This document shows, piece by piece, positions 1 through 12,600 of a DNA stretch of 64,000 nt. How positions within the stretch are numbered: the first letter of the stretch is position 1; the number at the start of each line of letters is the position of its first letter. The stretch covers positions 22,461,703 to 22,525,702 of the forward strand of contig NC_045146.1 of assembly GCF_008831285.2 (NCBI RefSeq), read 5' to 3'. The DNA comes from Nymphaea colorata. Its lineage: Eukaryota; Streptophyta; Magnoliopsida; Nymphaeales; Nymphaeaceae. A program made the translations under genes and the position numbers. The notes under the pieces are model-generated. The model was given only the letters and a program-made list of their open reading frames with translations. It had not been told where the DNA came from and did no database searches.

Positions 1-2640
1 TGGTTGGGTGGGCTGGGCCTGGGTTTCAGGCGTCGCCACGTCGGACCGACCTGGGCCCGACTCTTATCAGGTCGGGCCGACCCAATGTTCAGGTATGAAC
101 GCCGGCGTTCGATGTAACCAGGCATGAAGGAGAGGGGAAGAGGGAGAGAGAGTGGAAAAGAAATGAAAAGAAAATTGTAAACTATTTGAGCCGTCCGATC
201 AAATGACCATGGGACAACAACAAACATGGAGTCGACGTTTGCTATACATATATAACAAATGTTGCTATGATTATGGCTAAGAAAAACTGAATGAAATATT
301 GGTTAGAAGTAAATATAGTTGTACAGCCCTAATCACAAATCAGAGCTAACCTTGTTTATTAGCATCTTACGTTTAAACCATGATCATAAGATAACAAGGC
401 ATAATTACTAACATAAAGGTACACCGGATGTTCTTCTTTTCTTATGTACAGACTGAACTAGTTCATACAGTTAAGTTCTTCAAGGATATATTCTAGTTAG
501 GGACACTAAGTCTAGCCATATCAGGGGTCTGATCCAGCCACTTTCAAGCAATTAAAGATCTTGCCCTCATCCGTCCGTCGGATAATTCCATGATAAAAGA
601 AATGTTGTTTGTTTCTTAGACTACCAATTTTCTAACATAAAATTCTGGGATTTGAAAATGGAGTCTCAAATAATGAACCCCTATATGATCTTCTATTCTG
701 AGGTATAAGATTATTGAACATACATACAAAAAGGGCAAGATCTATTTTAATGTCACACGGTTTTGAGGATTGCAGTATAATTGGTGGTTGGCTTTTGTGA
801 CAAGCACCACTCAAGTTCGGAAGCAACCCTAAACCCTGGAAACGGAAGCCACGGGGGGCCTACCCCATGGATACGGAAGCCACGGGGGGCCTATCCATGG
901 ATAAGCATGCCCTCTACAAGGTCAGATAATGAAGGCCTTGTCACACAGCACTGTCCTACATAATAGTAAGAGACGAATCTTTCATGCATACGAGATCGCA
1001 TGGATGACCAGAGAAGGAAAACCAATTTCATGAACTTGGTCATGCTTTACGTGATGATTTCTTTAAAGACCTTGAAGGATTCTGACGCATTATCTGGCCA
1101 GACCAGTGATTGGTATTAAAATTAGTGCACTCGGGGCAGGAGAAAGGGAAAAAAAAAATGTGGAAAATTATAAGATACACGGAGCCACTTTCTAAGGCAT
1201 CCGCAAGTGCAAGCTACTGAGATAAGGTTGGACTTGCAGTGCAGGGTACGGTTGAGTGGGGCGGTCAAAAATTCGCCTACAAGATAGCATTGCAAGGTGC
1301 CGATGATTGATCTGTAAAAGTCCGACGCCCCAGAGGAAAAGGAAAATCCCGAAAAAGCGAGAAACTGGGGGAAATCCTTTGAAGATTTTGTACGGGGGAT
1401 GCTCGAACAGGTAATGGTCTGCCATAAGATGTGAGGATAGAACAGCAGAGGATGGCTTTTCTTCCCATGAAGATATGTGTTGCATACGCGGGAGAGGGAG
1501 CATCAGGAATATACTTTCACAGGATAAAGCGATTCCAACAAACATGCACCTTAGCCCTTGGTATTGGTGAGAAGGGTTAAAGAGAAAAGCAGAGAAGCTT
1601 TTTAACTAAAGGGGCTCACTTTTTTCCCCTCCCTTTTCTTCTTTTCCTCTCAAACGACCTTAGAGTTGCATGAAACAAAGATTGCATGGTCTCTGGCAAT
1701 ATGATACCAAGACATATGGGCAGCAAGACCAAAAGGGGTGTCAGAACTCAAAGTTGGTGAAGATAATAAGAATCAATTCCTCTCTCTCTCTCTCTCTTAT
1801 TTTGGTTGTATTACTGTTCATCTGGGGCATATTTTTGTTTTCTTTTGATAAGCAAGGTTCAGTTGAGTATATTACTACCAGCTTATGTCAAAGAGACTAT
1901 TCTCTCTATATTGAACTTTCTTATTTTATGTGAATATTGATTTGCTGGTGCCCACTAGCATCCCGAGTTTAGTTAAGAGTACTTGAACCATAGTAGTTGA
2001 AGTATGGTAGAACGTATCATCTGAGAAATGGGTAGAAGTATTTTCTTAATTGTAAGATGCATTTAGTCGTAAGATATCATATTCAGAAGCGTGGCTTTTC
2101 TAAAAAGATCAATTGTTGATTACACCATTCTTTATCTCAAATTTGGAACACGATAACTGTTGGTTTAGAACGCCAAGCAAACCAGAAGCTCAGAGACGTA
2201 AGGGCATAGGATACATTGTAATGTTATGCGTCTAAGAAGATAGAACTCCAGCAATCACACGCAAGTATCCTTTCTATACTGTGTTGTTTGGAACGTAGCA
2301 AACGTTCACTGAGCACAGGGAGCTAGCGCAGAGCTTCTGTCACCAAACGCAAACGCTTCCTTCAAATCCTTCACACAACACACGCAAAAGGAAGCTTTTG
2401 TCGATAAAAAAAAAATCCAATATGGGATTAAACTAAACTTTCTCTTAACCTCACGATTAGAGCAACAAGAAATGGAACTTTTCTTTTTTTTTTAATTCAA
2501 CAAAAAAAAAAAAGAAGAGAAAGAGAGAAATAGAAGCACGAAATTATTAGAAAAAAATATAAATAACAACACTGGACAGGGGGGAAGAAGAAAAACGAGC
2601 AACTTGTTTCTCTCTCTTGTTTATCTCTTTATAACAACAG
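1..2640. other. Intergenic DNA upstream of the TCP gene
   Basis: No gene is recognised here. The first 100 bases are GC-rich, with repeated GGGCC-type words, and may be the edge of a repeat cut by the window. A short tandem duplication lies at 842-902. Short CT and A/T homopolymer tracts occur near 1780-1800 and 2410-2520. The open frames present are short, match nothing I know, and lack consistent codon bias or splice context. Confidence 0.6.
842..902. repeat. Two-copy tandem repeat of about 31 bp
   Basis: Copy one spans 842-872 and copy two 873-902. Each begins ACGGAAGCCACGGGGGGCCT and ends in CATGGAT. The copies differ by one substitution and one single-base length change, so the duplication looks recent. 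No function is apparent. Confidence 0.8.
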
Positions 2641-2982
2641 ATGGGGCCCACAGAACAGGTGGGGTCCAGCCTCCCCAACATTGATGAGGCCCCAGGGCCG
2701 GGCCAGTAGGAGCGAGGAAGCCCTCCACCTGTTTCTTCAAGGGCCCCACCCTCTTACGTCACCTCCTCTCCGAAATTAAACGCCATCTTTCTCTCTCTCT
2801 CTCTCTCTTGATTGTTTCCCTTTTCTCCTTCCGCTCTCTGCACTTTGCCCTCTCCACGGAACTTCTCTTCCCTCGTTTTCTCTTTCTAGAAGCCTCTCTC
2901 TCTCTCTCTCCATCCATTCTCAGAAAGGAGGGTGGAGGGGAGGCGTTGCAGAGGGGAGGCCGAAAGGTGGTCGCGTGGGGCC
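2640..2982 (+). promoter_or_regulatory. TCP gene leader/promoter with GTGGGNCC sites
   Basis: This is the upstream region and probable 5' leader of the TCP gene. It has three exact matches, in either orientation, to the class I TCP binding consensus GTGGGNCC: 2644-2651, 2742-2749 and 2975-2982. It also has CT-rich tracts at about 2789-2808 and 2893-2912, of the kind often found in plant leaders. The motif matches are seen directly. A role in autoregulation is inference. Confidence 0.4.
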
Positions 2983-3045
2983 GCCCCTCTGTTTTTTTTT
3001 TTTTTTCATGCGAGACTCGATTCCCTGACCCTCTCGTTTCCGTCC

Positions 3046-4020
3046 ATGGAGTCGGAGAAGCAAGACGATGAAGAAGGGGCCCGAGGGCGCGTGAGGCTGC
3101 CGCCCGTCGATGCTCTCCCCGCCGGCGCCGGTCCTGGGGAGGGATCGTCGTCAGCGTCGCTGGTCGTCCTCCCGAAGGCGGAACCACCGGAAGCGGCCGA
3201 GGAAAAGCCGGCGTCCGTTACGGTGAGGCGCGGGACGCAAAGGCGGGGGTCCACGAAGGACCGCCACACCAAGGTGGAGGGGAGGGGCCGGAGGGTGCGG
3301 ATGCCCGCCACCTGCGCTGCCAGAATCTTCCAGCTAACCAGAGAGCTCGGCCACCGCTCCGACGGCGAGACAATCAAGTGGCTTCTCGACCAGGCGGAGC
3401 CCGCCATCATCGCCGCGACGGGCACCGGCACCATACCGGCCATCGCCGTCTCGGTCGATGGGACCCTCCGGATCCCCACCGACCACCCTTCCACTTCTTC
3501 CTCCGGCGCCAGCGGCGCGGACCGGAAGCGACGGAGGAAGCCGGACACCGCCTCCACCACCGCAGCCACCACCATCGCCTCGGAGCCCCCGTCCATGATG
3601 GTCCCGTTGTCGACGTCGATGATGTCTCACAGCATCTGTGGGCCCATATGGGCGGTGGGCGGCGAGGGCGTCGTGCCCAACGCCGTGGCGGGAGCCATCT
3701 GGATGGTCCCAGTCGGCGCCCAGGCCGGATTGTCCCCGGCGGCGCCACAGTGGGCCTACCCGTCACAGCACCACCAGCAGCAGCCCCATCTCATCAACAT
3801 AGGCGCGCGGCCAATTTCCGCTATGTTCTCCGCCTCCGGCCTGGTAGTTCCCGCGGGCTTCGGCCTGGCCCCACCGTCATCTTCCGCCACGGCGTCTCCT
3901 CCCCCGGTTGCTTCCTCGGAGAACGACCCTCCCGCCGGCGAGCCGCTGCACCAGTTCATGGGAGCCGAGACGGACGAGGGGAGCCGCGAGAGCCCCGCAG
4001 GAGGAGGAGGAGGCAAGTGA
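3046..4020 (+). CDS. Class I (PCF-type) TCP transcription factor
   Basis: Single-exon gene encoding 324 aa. The TCP domain (a non-canonical bHLH that binds DNA) lies at about residues 70-132. It has the basic run [20 protein letters not shown], then the helix with FQLTRELGH, then [16 protein letters not shown], followed by the class I tail GTGTIPA. The short basic region lacks the class II insertion, which places it in class I. The continuation [12 protein letters not shown] resembles the TCP9/TCP19/TCP20 group. Cys90 matches the cysteine that makes class I factors redox-sensitive. The rest is low-complexity, rich in Ser, Pro, Ala and His/Gln. The start at 3046 is the first in-frame ATG (an upstream extension begins at GTG) and gives the expected MESEK-type acidic N-terminus. 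The gene is very GC-rich and its flanks hold several class I TCP motifs. Such proteins act in the nucleus on growth and cell-cycle genes. Exact orthology is not settled. Confidence 0.93.
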   Translation: MESEKQDDEEGARGRVRLPPVDALPAGAGPGEGSSSASLVVLPKAEPPEAAEEKPASVTVRRGTQRRGSTKDRHTKVEGRGRRVRMPATCAARIFQLTRELGHRSDGETIKWLLDQAEPAIIAATGTGTIPAIAVSVDGTLRIPTDHPSTSSSGASGADRKRRRKPDTASTTAATTIASEPPSMMVPLSTSMMSHSICGPIWAVGGEGVVPNAVAGAIWMVPVGAQAGLSPAAPQWAYPSQHHQQQPHLINIGARPISAMFSASGLVVPAGFGLAPPSSSATASPPPVASSENDPPAGEPLHQFMGAETDEGSRESPAGGGGGK

Positions 4021-4400
4021 CTGGTCTCACGTGCGCACGGCACGTGTCTCAAGTGTGGGGCCGAGTCAAACCACGACGGAAGGCAGGGTCGGTCTGTGGG
4101 GCCCGCTTTTTGCGTGGCAGGTCCGGCAGAGTGGGGCCCGCGGGAAAGCGGGCGCCCGGCACGAGTCCTGGGGCCCCCCCCCCTCGACGATGGTCCCCAC
4201 CTCATCGAAAAGCAAAGCTCGTGGGTTGGCCCCTGAGGCTGGGGCCCACCTCCTCAGCCTGGCTCGCAGTCGCAGCGGGCGATGGAGCGTGACGTGTCTT
4301 CCTGTTGGGGCCCGCGCCTCATCGTTTGGCCGAGGCCCGAAGCTCCTGACATGCTCTCCTCCTCCCTTTCTTTCCACTGTTGAAGGTGATTGCAATTTGT
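4021..4400 (+). promoter_or_regulatory. GC-rich 3' flank of TCP gene with GGGGCCC cluster
   Basis: Just after the TCP stop codon there are six GGGGCC(C) boxes at about 4055, 4096, 4131, 4169, 4240 and 4306. Four of them are exact GTGGGNCC matches: 4055-4062, 4096-4103, 4131-4138 and, on the other strand, 4242-4249. Two CACGTG G-boxes lie at 4028-4033 and 4041-4046. The region is probably 3' UTR or immediate downstream DNA. Base composition falls sharply to AT-rich after about 4380. Confidence 0.4.
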
Positions 4401-6797
4401 GCATAGCGACTGACGATTCTCTTTGTGTCTTCCTTACTTATTATCGTCCTGAAAAATGTTTGCTATTGACTATTGCTGATCCAATTGTTCATTGGGCTTT
4501 CAAGTTGCTCTTCTTTTTCTCCATTTACTTCTTATTCATGGCCGATTAACATAGATGCATGGCCTCGAGCAAGCTCCTCTCAACTTGGCTATGGCTATGG
4601 TTTTCTCGAGTAGAATACTGAAAAAAAAAAAAAAGTTGGCCATTGATCCTTTTGAGGCTGCTGAATTATTGAACTTGAATCTCGTCAAATAAAGAATGTC
4701 ACTAATATCTCGCTAGTTTTGTGAAACATGTAATGAAAAGGAGAATAAATCGTGGGGAGAGCTTAGAATTTTATACATTAGTCAACCCACCAAGCCACAT
4801 GTTTACAAGCGCTTATGGACGCATCCACTTGGTCCTCCTTGTTTATGAATATCTTGCCCACAAGTCACAACTTGTATCAGTTCATGCGATGCCACTTGTC
4901 TTGATTCCTTCAAAATTTTCATTCAACAACAGAACTGGTTAGGACTTATGCAGACATCGCGATCTTTAATTTAATGTTGTGAGCTCTCCGCATTTTACAA
5001 GTTCTGCCGAGAGCAAGCACCAAATTAACAATGTTATATGTAAACCGTTCTTTATGGCAAGACTAACTGCATGAATGTTGTGTGATCCCATGTGTGAAAC
5101 CAAAGATAAAAGCGACAAATGCAACCAAACTTTCAAGCATCACTACTTTTTTTTTGATAATTTAGGTTGAGCGGGAGGAAATCCTACGCCACCTGAGTGA
5201 GTGAAGGCCGAAAGCCGAAGGCCGAAGCCACCTCTCCTTATTATCCCCCCAAGATTTAGTGTTTAGGGTTTAGGGCATAGAAGCGACTATTTTTAATGCT
5301 TTCCGTCATTTTGAAGACCCAAAAACAGGAATTCTATCACTAAAGGCAAGTTTACACCTACAAAAGGGGTGCCAGACTGCCATTAATTGCTATGCGTGTA
5401 CAATGTGTACATTCTTGGCCCCATGAAAGTTTTATGGTGCGTGTGATATTGTGAATGAAAAGAACTGTTTAAGAGTTTAGTAAGCAAGCGCGTGCAGATA
5501 TCAAGTTATAATGATATATTTGGAGCGCATTTAATAAGGTGGGCCTTAGTGTATGGCAAAGAATAAAGGGTAGGCATGGGAGCCGGCTACCCGCATCAAT
5601 ATCGAATTCAAAATGGGGCCTCATGGTTATATAGAAGGACCGGCCCAAACATATATATATTTTCAATGTGCGGGGCCCGGCCGATAGCCTGAGGTTAGCC
5701 AGAGCTCGGTCAACAAGCATGTCAGCTTGGCTTGAGCCTAGGCTCGAGTTGGCTCTACGGCCTCTCATCGGGTCGTGCTTCAGCCATGCGCTGGTTCGGA
5801 ACCTTCGTCCCAAAACGTGTGCACCCAGTGACCATATAAAAGCACCATAAAAATCCACATGCATGGATTTTTGATGCAGAGACTACTTTGAGATAAGAGA
5901 TGGGTGGTGGGCGTTTGATGGATAGCCAGGTGAAACTTTTCGGATGTACTATTTTGGGGGGAATCTTTTTCGTCCCGGACAAGCTGTCACCAAACATTGA
6001 AGAACTTTGAAGTCAAATTTCCCTTTTTCAGAGGAGGATTTGAATGATTTTTCATATCTTCACTCGAAGTTATGAGCTCCAACCAGGGGCGTAGGTAGGT
6101 GGGGTCTCCGTGGGGCATATGTTCTATGTCGCCCACTCATTGAAATATTAATTAATTTTGAAATTTAGATGAACTTGGGTCCAGGAAGTAGCCCGACGAA
6201 ATCCAAGTCACTTAATTGAAAATTTGTTAACCATATATTTAAGCTCCTGCATCCAAATATTCAGACTTCTTTCCCTTTTTTCTCCACGGCAAATTACTTC
6301 ATCATTGGTCTGTATTTGACTATGTTCTCATATGTAGGGAAATGAACACATTGGGTTGTGCAACGATAACCAAGAGAGATGCGTTTTGGATCTACGGATC
6401 TGGACCTAAACAACAAGAATAATGACCAAATATCCAAAAGACTTGGTTTGTTCCGCTCCTGCGTCACTTAGCATCTTATTCATCGGTTCCAAATAAAAGA
6501 ATGACTCTCTCTCGTTCATGAAAGAACGACTTTTCGTGCTCCATGGAAGATTCAGAAATTCAAGAGACGACATTTCCTTTAGAAGGATTGGTGGTGGTGT
6601 TTCTGATGGCATATCTGGACGATAAGAAATAACATTTTCTTTAGAGGGCAGGTGCATCATTTTCAAGTTTTACTTTTCAATCTTTGAGCAGGCGTCATAG
6701 CCATTGTCTCTACTTTTATTCATCATTTTTGCTTCTCATATGTTGTATGTTTTGCGTCCATTGCTCTTGGATGTGTTCCGTTGGAATGAATTTGTTT

Positions 6798-6829
<32 letters not shown>

Positions 6830-7027
6830 AACCGCCCTCTCCGTGTAGCATATGTGCACTTGTTTCTTGTTCGATTTTGTCAATAACAGGGGATCTATAA
6901 GAAATATGAACTAGAAAGATTGACGCTGTGGATACAAGGGATATGAACTAGAAAGCTTCAGTGTGTTCAAGGTTATTGGTCCTCAGGCAAAGTATATTTC
7001 TAAGCTAAGGGTGCTCTTTTTTAAGAC
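4401..7027. other. Intergenic, no recognisable gene
   Basis: AT-rich intergenic DNA. It includes two consecutive telomere-like TTTAGGG units near 5265-5277, too few for an interstitial telomere array, and a (CT)n tract at 6802-6829. Open frames here are short and match nothing known to me. Confidence 0.6.
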
Positions 7028-7162
7028 GTTGTTTGGTAAATATAATACTTTGTGAGTGTTTCATGAATCAGCCTTAAAGATTATGACAAATTGTTATAGG
7101 ATTCTATGAATCTGCATCAATTTTTTAGATAGATTTATAAAATACTCCAGTGACCAAACAAC
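7028..7162. mobile_element. Small MITE-like element with GTTGTTTGGT termini
   Basis: A 135 bp AT-rich block is bounded by perfect 10-bp inverted ends, GTTGTTTGGT at 7028-7037 and ACCAAACAAC at 7153-7162. Similarity continues weakly inward through AATACT-like words. The size and terminal sequence resemble non-autonomous plant DNA transposons. I could not define a target-site duplication, so the superfamily is open. Confidence 0.4.
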
Positions 7163-7479
7163 TCCTAAGGAGTTTACATTGTTGGTCATACTCATACCTC
7201 ACAGCAAGCGTGAAAAATCAGAGCATTCATTATTTTAAGTTTTAACGGTTTTGGACTGAGGAGATGGTTTGGATCCAAAGATTATCTCCAAGTGCTGGAT
7301 CAGGAACGGGAGGGACGAGGTGCATGTGGAAATTTAGAAATTAACCCTCAGTTAGTACGCTCAAAACATAAAAAAAATATGCTTCAATTGAACAAAAATG
7401 GTCATGACTGACAATGTTTGAAAGGTAAATGCCAAGAATGATGATCTGAATAGAACCATCCACATTCAGCTCACGGATA

Positions 7480-8070
7480 GCAACCTGAGGCTTCTTCATA
7501 TTCCAGTTGCATGGGAGGTTATTTGCAGGCCTAAAAGCGAGGGTGGCATTGGAATCAAATCTCTAGAGGAAGTGAACGCAGCGGTCCTTGCCAGCAAACT
7601 TTGCACCGCAATGAACAGAGAAGTGAGAACAAATCCAATTGGAGGCTCAGTTATAGTAAAGAGAAGCAGTACGGGCCATTCAAGACAGGAGGCTTCATCA
7701 AGAACCAGACCAGCTGATCCGTAGCGCCCCAGGCCTCAAAAACTTGAAGGCAGAAGAATCCTGGAAGATGATCCGCAACAAAGGGTTTTAAAAGCTAGAG
7801 CTAGTGGCGAGCCACCGCAGACTATTGACTTTGGATATGTTGCAAAAACATGGACTTTATACGGCGAACAGATGCTTCCTTTGCAACAAAGTGGCGAAAT
7901 CAATCACCGGGTCATTTTCGAGTGTGAGGTGGCCAATATTCCTAAGATGGAGATCGTAGTTCAGCGAAAAGAAAAAAGATGGAGATCTTAGACTTGCCCC
8001 CAACGGTGAAGACAGGTGAAGCTCTTCGCAGATATGGCGAAGGAGATGCTCGAAACGATGGAAGCTCATT
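7480..8070 (+). mobile_element. LINE (non-LTR retrotransposon) fragment, C-terminal ORF2
   Basis: Translated pieces match the region after reverse transcriptase in plant L1-type LINEs. At about 7506-7620 the frame reads VAWEVICRPKSEGGIGIKSL, the typical W..VC.PK.EGG.GI motif. At 7816-7890 another frame gives RLLTLDMLQKHG then RCFLCNK, and from 7896 EINHRVIFECEVA follows. Together these form the zf-RVT zinc-binding motif (CxxC...H...C). The zf-RVT region is split by a frameshift between about 7890 and 7899, and other frame changes lie upstream, so this is a dead remnant. Neither a 5' end nor a poly(A) tail is visible. Confidence 0.75.
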
Positions 8071-9603
8071 GACGAGCTCGGAAGCTAATAGTCATCTTTC
8101 TTTTTCGGGTTTTGTTTGCCGAAGGCAAGGGCTTCTGAATTGATGGGGCAACAGGGTTTCTGCTTTTGCTGGTCCGTGTCTCGATATCCGCAGCAACCTG
8201 CATATTTATTATTTTGTTGTTAGTAAAAGGCAGGGAGCCGGACTCCCAGCATCCCTTCGTTGGCACGCTGCTAGCATGTCGCTTGCACGTTAAATTCCAC
8301 GAGTGTGTGCGCAAGCATGTAACGGTAACATACTTGTCATAAAACAATACGCGACTAAACCAAGTCAACTAGTTCTAGAAGGCAAAGTTTTCAATTACAA
8401 AGTAGTTTTTCAAATTTCACCTGCTGGGAAAAAAACATCATATGCAGCCAATCAACATGATCTTTTGGCAGGTAAAGACGAGACTCCAGCTTGCCAACGA
8501 TATTTCCAGTATTAAATATTTAAATGCCCATTTGAAGTGATCAAAGTAGCACGTGCTTGCAGTGTCCCAGAACTCGTCAAAATAATAAATCGTTATTAAA
8601 TTGATCTAACTCAAAGCATGTGCTTTATTAAATTACTACATCTATATGTATATACAGTGAGGGGTACATCTGCAAGTTGAACAAAGCAAAAAGAGACCCA
8701 TAAAAAACGTTTAGCATGTAAGCATTTACAGCATGTGGGATATGGAACAGTTTAAGAGAGAGAGATCTGCCCAAACCAATGCATTATGAATGCTGGCGCT
8801 TTACCAAGTCTAGCAAGATACATACGGGTGCGCCTTTGGTTATTTTACTGAAGCACATGCTCAATTGAAACATTTCAATGAAAAATTGTGAATTTCCATT
8901 AGAACGTTCTGGCATTTCATGAACGCTTGAGTTTGGATATGCATCTTAACAAATAAAATATCTGATCAGACATCTATGAACTATCGAATTTTTACCACCT
9001 GATTTATAAAACAGATAAAACGTCCACACACACAGAGAGGAGGTTTAACACAAACAATAATAACCATAAACAGGTAAACAGGATAACAATTTGCCACAAG
9101 AAGAGTGTCGATCTCTAAAAGGGACAAGTGTATGTGTGAGTGTGAGAGAGTGAGACAGGAAACCCCCAAGTACGGGATTAGGCATGGGCAAGTAGGTCCA
9201 GCAGTTGAACCCAAGTGCCTACTATCATAAGGAATACTGGGTCACATGAGGCACTTCCTTTGTCGGCAAGCACTTCACAGGTGATTAGGGTCGACCGCTG
9301 AACCCACTTCTCTCCTAACTGTGTGCACTAACAAGGGTCCTTGACAACAATGAAAACTACAGTAGAAAAAAAAGGACGTAACCAAGAGCAGCCCAAGTCC
9401 ATATTAACGGAGATTAAAATAGGACAATAGAAGCATACCCTACTTATTCATTGAAAATAACAGCTACAAATAAATGCAACAAGATCAAAGTGCCAAGCTG
9501 AACAGAAACCTCACAACGAATTACATGAACTTCCGTCTGCTAAGCAGTTCATAATTCTCATCAGCATTTAAATTAAAGCATCACACAGAGAACCAGCAAA
9601 ATA
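8071..9603. other. Intergenic/3' flank of the NRS/ER gene
   Basis: No gene is recognised. The stretch just above 9604 is downstream of the minus-strand NRS/ER stop codon and probably holds its 3' UTR. Open frames on both strands are short and of ordinary composition. Confidence 0.6.
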
Positions 9604-12600
9604 TTATGCAGACCCCTTTTGGTTTGGCTTAAATACGTATTGTATGAGGGACTCCTTGATGCTCAGAAGTTGAGGAAACTCCTTTTCCAGTTTGGTTGTG
9701 TCCAATTCATTGTTGCTTCTTGGGGCAACGATCACCTTTGCCTGTTCCTCCAATGTAAAATTCTTCCACGAGAAATTCGGGTTGATGTACTCTCTGTACA
9801 TCTCCAAAATCTCATTATGGCTAACAGCCCCAGGATTAGTGAAATTCCAGATACCTGTAAGGTTGCGCTTTGCCATCTCAATAGAAATTGGCAAGAGCTC
9901 ATCCAATATTGTCATCGAATTGGGAATGTTAACAACCTTCTCATAGCGTGTGATCTTTGTGATGAAGTTGCGTGGGTTTGAAAGGTCAGATGAGATTGGC
10001 ATCCGGACACGTAAGGTGCATACGTTCTCATAATTCTTGAGTAGTTCTTCTACCTGTTTAGGAAAGAAACAGAGAGAAAAAGTATGAAGCAGATTCAATG
10101 TCCCGAAAATTATGGATGCCACAGAAACATCTTTGCTGAATTATGAACAAATGGCAGCAAAAGCAGCTTCATCATCAAAGAACAAAATGCATGCAGCAAT
10201 GGAGACTAAAAGATTCAATGAATCACAATCCCAACACATGCATGAAACGAAGTTTTCAACAAGTTATCTGGTAATCATATGCCTTTAAAATTGACAAGCA
10301 AGGCCACATCTACACTTTGTGTATATCAGTCTTTACTATATTGAATTCCCTTAAAAGACAGAAAATGATGCTGCAATTACTTAAGAAGTTGTAAAATGAT
10401 GCAGAATGCATGAGCAAAGGCAGAAAATAAACAGACCAATGACAACTATGATAGGTGCTCCCGGTAAAGAATAATATAATGGATATTTGATGCGCTATTG
10501 CCCAAAAGGTAAATTAATCTAAGTAGCTTCATTTGGCCAGAGATAAAAAGTTCAAAGAGAAAAAAGAGGACTTGCCAAAGATCTTTGTTTCCCCCATTTC
10601 AAGCTTTGGTAATCTGCTTTTACAGTACCAAAAAATGCTCTATGTCAATAATGAAGAACCCTATAGTACTACCGATTATAATACACAATGAAACCAAATA
10701 GATCACAACAAACTGACTCCTTTGTGAATACAACTAGGCGTTACACGTTAACAGATTCATTCAACGGTGTAAGGATGAATCATGGGACATTTAATGAAAC
10801 AAAGAATAAGTTTTCCATACTGTAAATGAGTTAACTCTGCGTGGAACTTACGATCCTTAAAGCTAAGTTCATAAGACACGGTAGGACGATAAAGATGCAC
10901 GAGGTAACACATTAAATCAGCATTAGCAGTACCTGCATTTTATCTAAATATTCATTTTCATACCTCTGTGAATTTCATAAAACTGAAATTAATAGCCTTA
11001 AGAAAAACTGCAGATTATACAAACCATCAATTTGGTAAGATCACTCACAAATATGTCTGTAATCAGGTGTGATCTGAATAGGATAAAGGAGAGAAAACAA
11101 AGGAAACAAACTCAAAGGCACTGTTTCCTATATCACTATCATTCTAAGAACAACTAGTAGATGAGCTGTGAATGAAACAAGTTTCCATGGACCCAACTGA
11201 TGTGGCTTGATGATACTTGCGATAACGATACGCAAGCATCAGCAGCCGTGAAACTATATTCACGTCATTATAAGTATTCTCAATAGATAGACAATTATTC
11301 ATGTTACACGCCCAGAATTCATGCTCATTTTCCACATCGACCATGTTAATTTATCTTATTCAGCAAGTTTCCTTTAACATGGCAAGAAAATCCTTCATGC
11401 AACACAGCTCATCTCTGTAATCTATGCATTTCTAACCCTCAGGCATTTGCAATGTACCATTTCACATTCATCTTCTCCTTACAAATATATTCTGGTATAG
11501 TAACATCTGTCAAAATTGATTCTCCAAGCATCGGTATTATCAAAATAATAACTATCCACTGCCCTACTTGTAGAAGTATATTGGGAAGCCAATGTCAACA
11601 AGACATTTCGGCCAAAGTTTACTAGTCTTATACAAAATTCACTTGTCATATCTTAGATCATTCCTATGGAACAGCTTTTTAACAGGAAACATGCTTCTGT
11701 ACAAGCTAACTTTTGAAACCAGATGACTGTCTCCTTCCCCATGCGAAGCGATGCCTCATAGGTACGGGTGTCAGTAAGGGCATGGGTGTTGAGCACTTTC
11801 AAAAAATTTGGGTACAGGGACACAGCCATACACACACATAAAAACAATATAGAAAATAGTATTAGAGAAAACTAAATCACCGGAAAATTGCCGGTCACCA
11901 GAAAATCCTGTTCCAAAAGTGAAGTTAGACAACAGAGAACATGAACAGCCCTTTAGTGTATGTCAAGAGCTATTCATTTTCATTATATATACATGATGGT
12001 ATAAAAGAAAACCTAATTGGTGGACAAAATGGACTTTGACCAATTCCCAAACAAATATGGATATAGGCATGGGTGCGTTTAGAACAACCAACAAGGGTTT
12101 GATCGTGTCCAGGTCGTGTCCAAGGGCATACCCATATCCATGTCGACACAGGTACCTCACCCAAATAAAGGTACCCGTGTGACAAAGGATCATGCAAGAG
12201 ATGTTCACCATTCCTTCTCCACCTAATCATTATATTTCGAGCCTTCTGCAGCTTAGACTCTATCTAGAAACTAGTAGGTGGTCGGACACTATATGTTTGC
12301 AGAAAATAGTGGAAGACATGACATTTGCCAACTAGTAATTTTAATGCAAACACAAAGAGCAGATAGTCTGACCATCTCTCTAACCTACCACCTCAGATCA
12401 TTCTGCCAACCAACCACTGAGAAGGGCAAAAAGCTCCCCCCACCCCAACACACACACACTCACACACGCAAAACAAAAAAAGAAAAAAGATAATGCTGAT
12501 TATGAAAAGATTGATTTAAAAAAGAAAAAAACAGAATTAAGGACATGTCATGAAAATGGAAGTTGAAACATATCTACATCCCCCCACAGGATCCGGAAAC

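Noticed and set aside
2932-3045. In-frame N-terminal extension of the TCP protein
   Set aside because: It starts at GTG and is Arg/Phe-rich nonsense ending in a poly-T-derived Phe run. The first ATG at 3046 gives the normal start.
3334-4404. Several long open frames on both strands overlapping the TCP gene
   Set aside because: Shadow frames produced by high GC content. Only the TCP frame has a conserved domain.
5251-5280. Telomere-like TTTAGGG repeats
   Set aside because: Only two units, as expected by chance or from telo-box motifs. Not an interstitial telomere.
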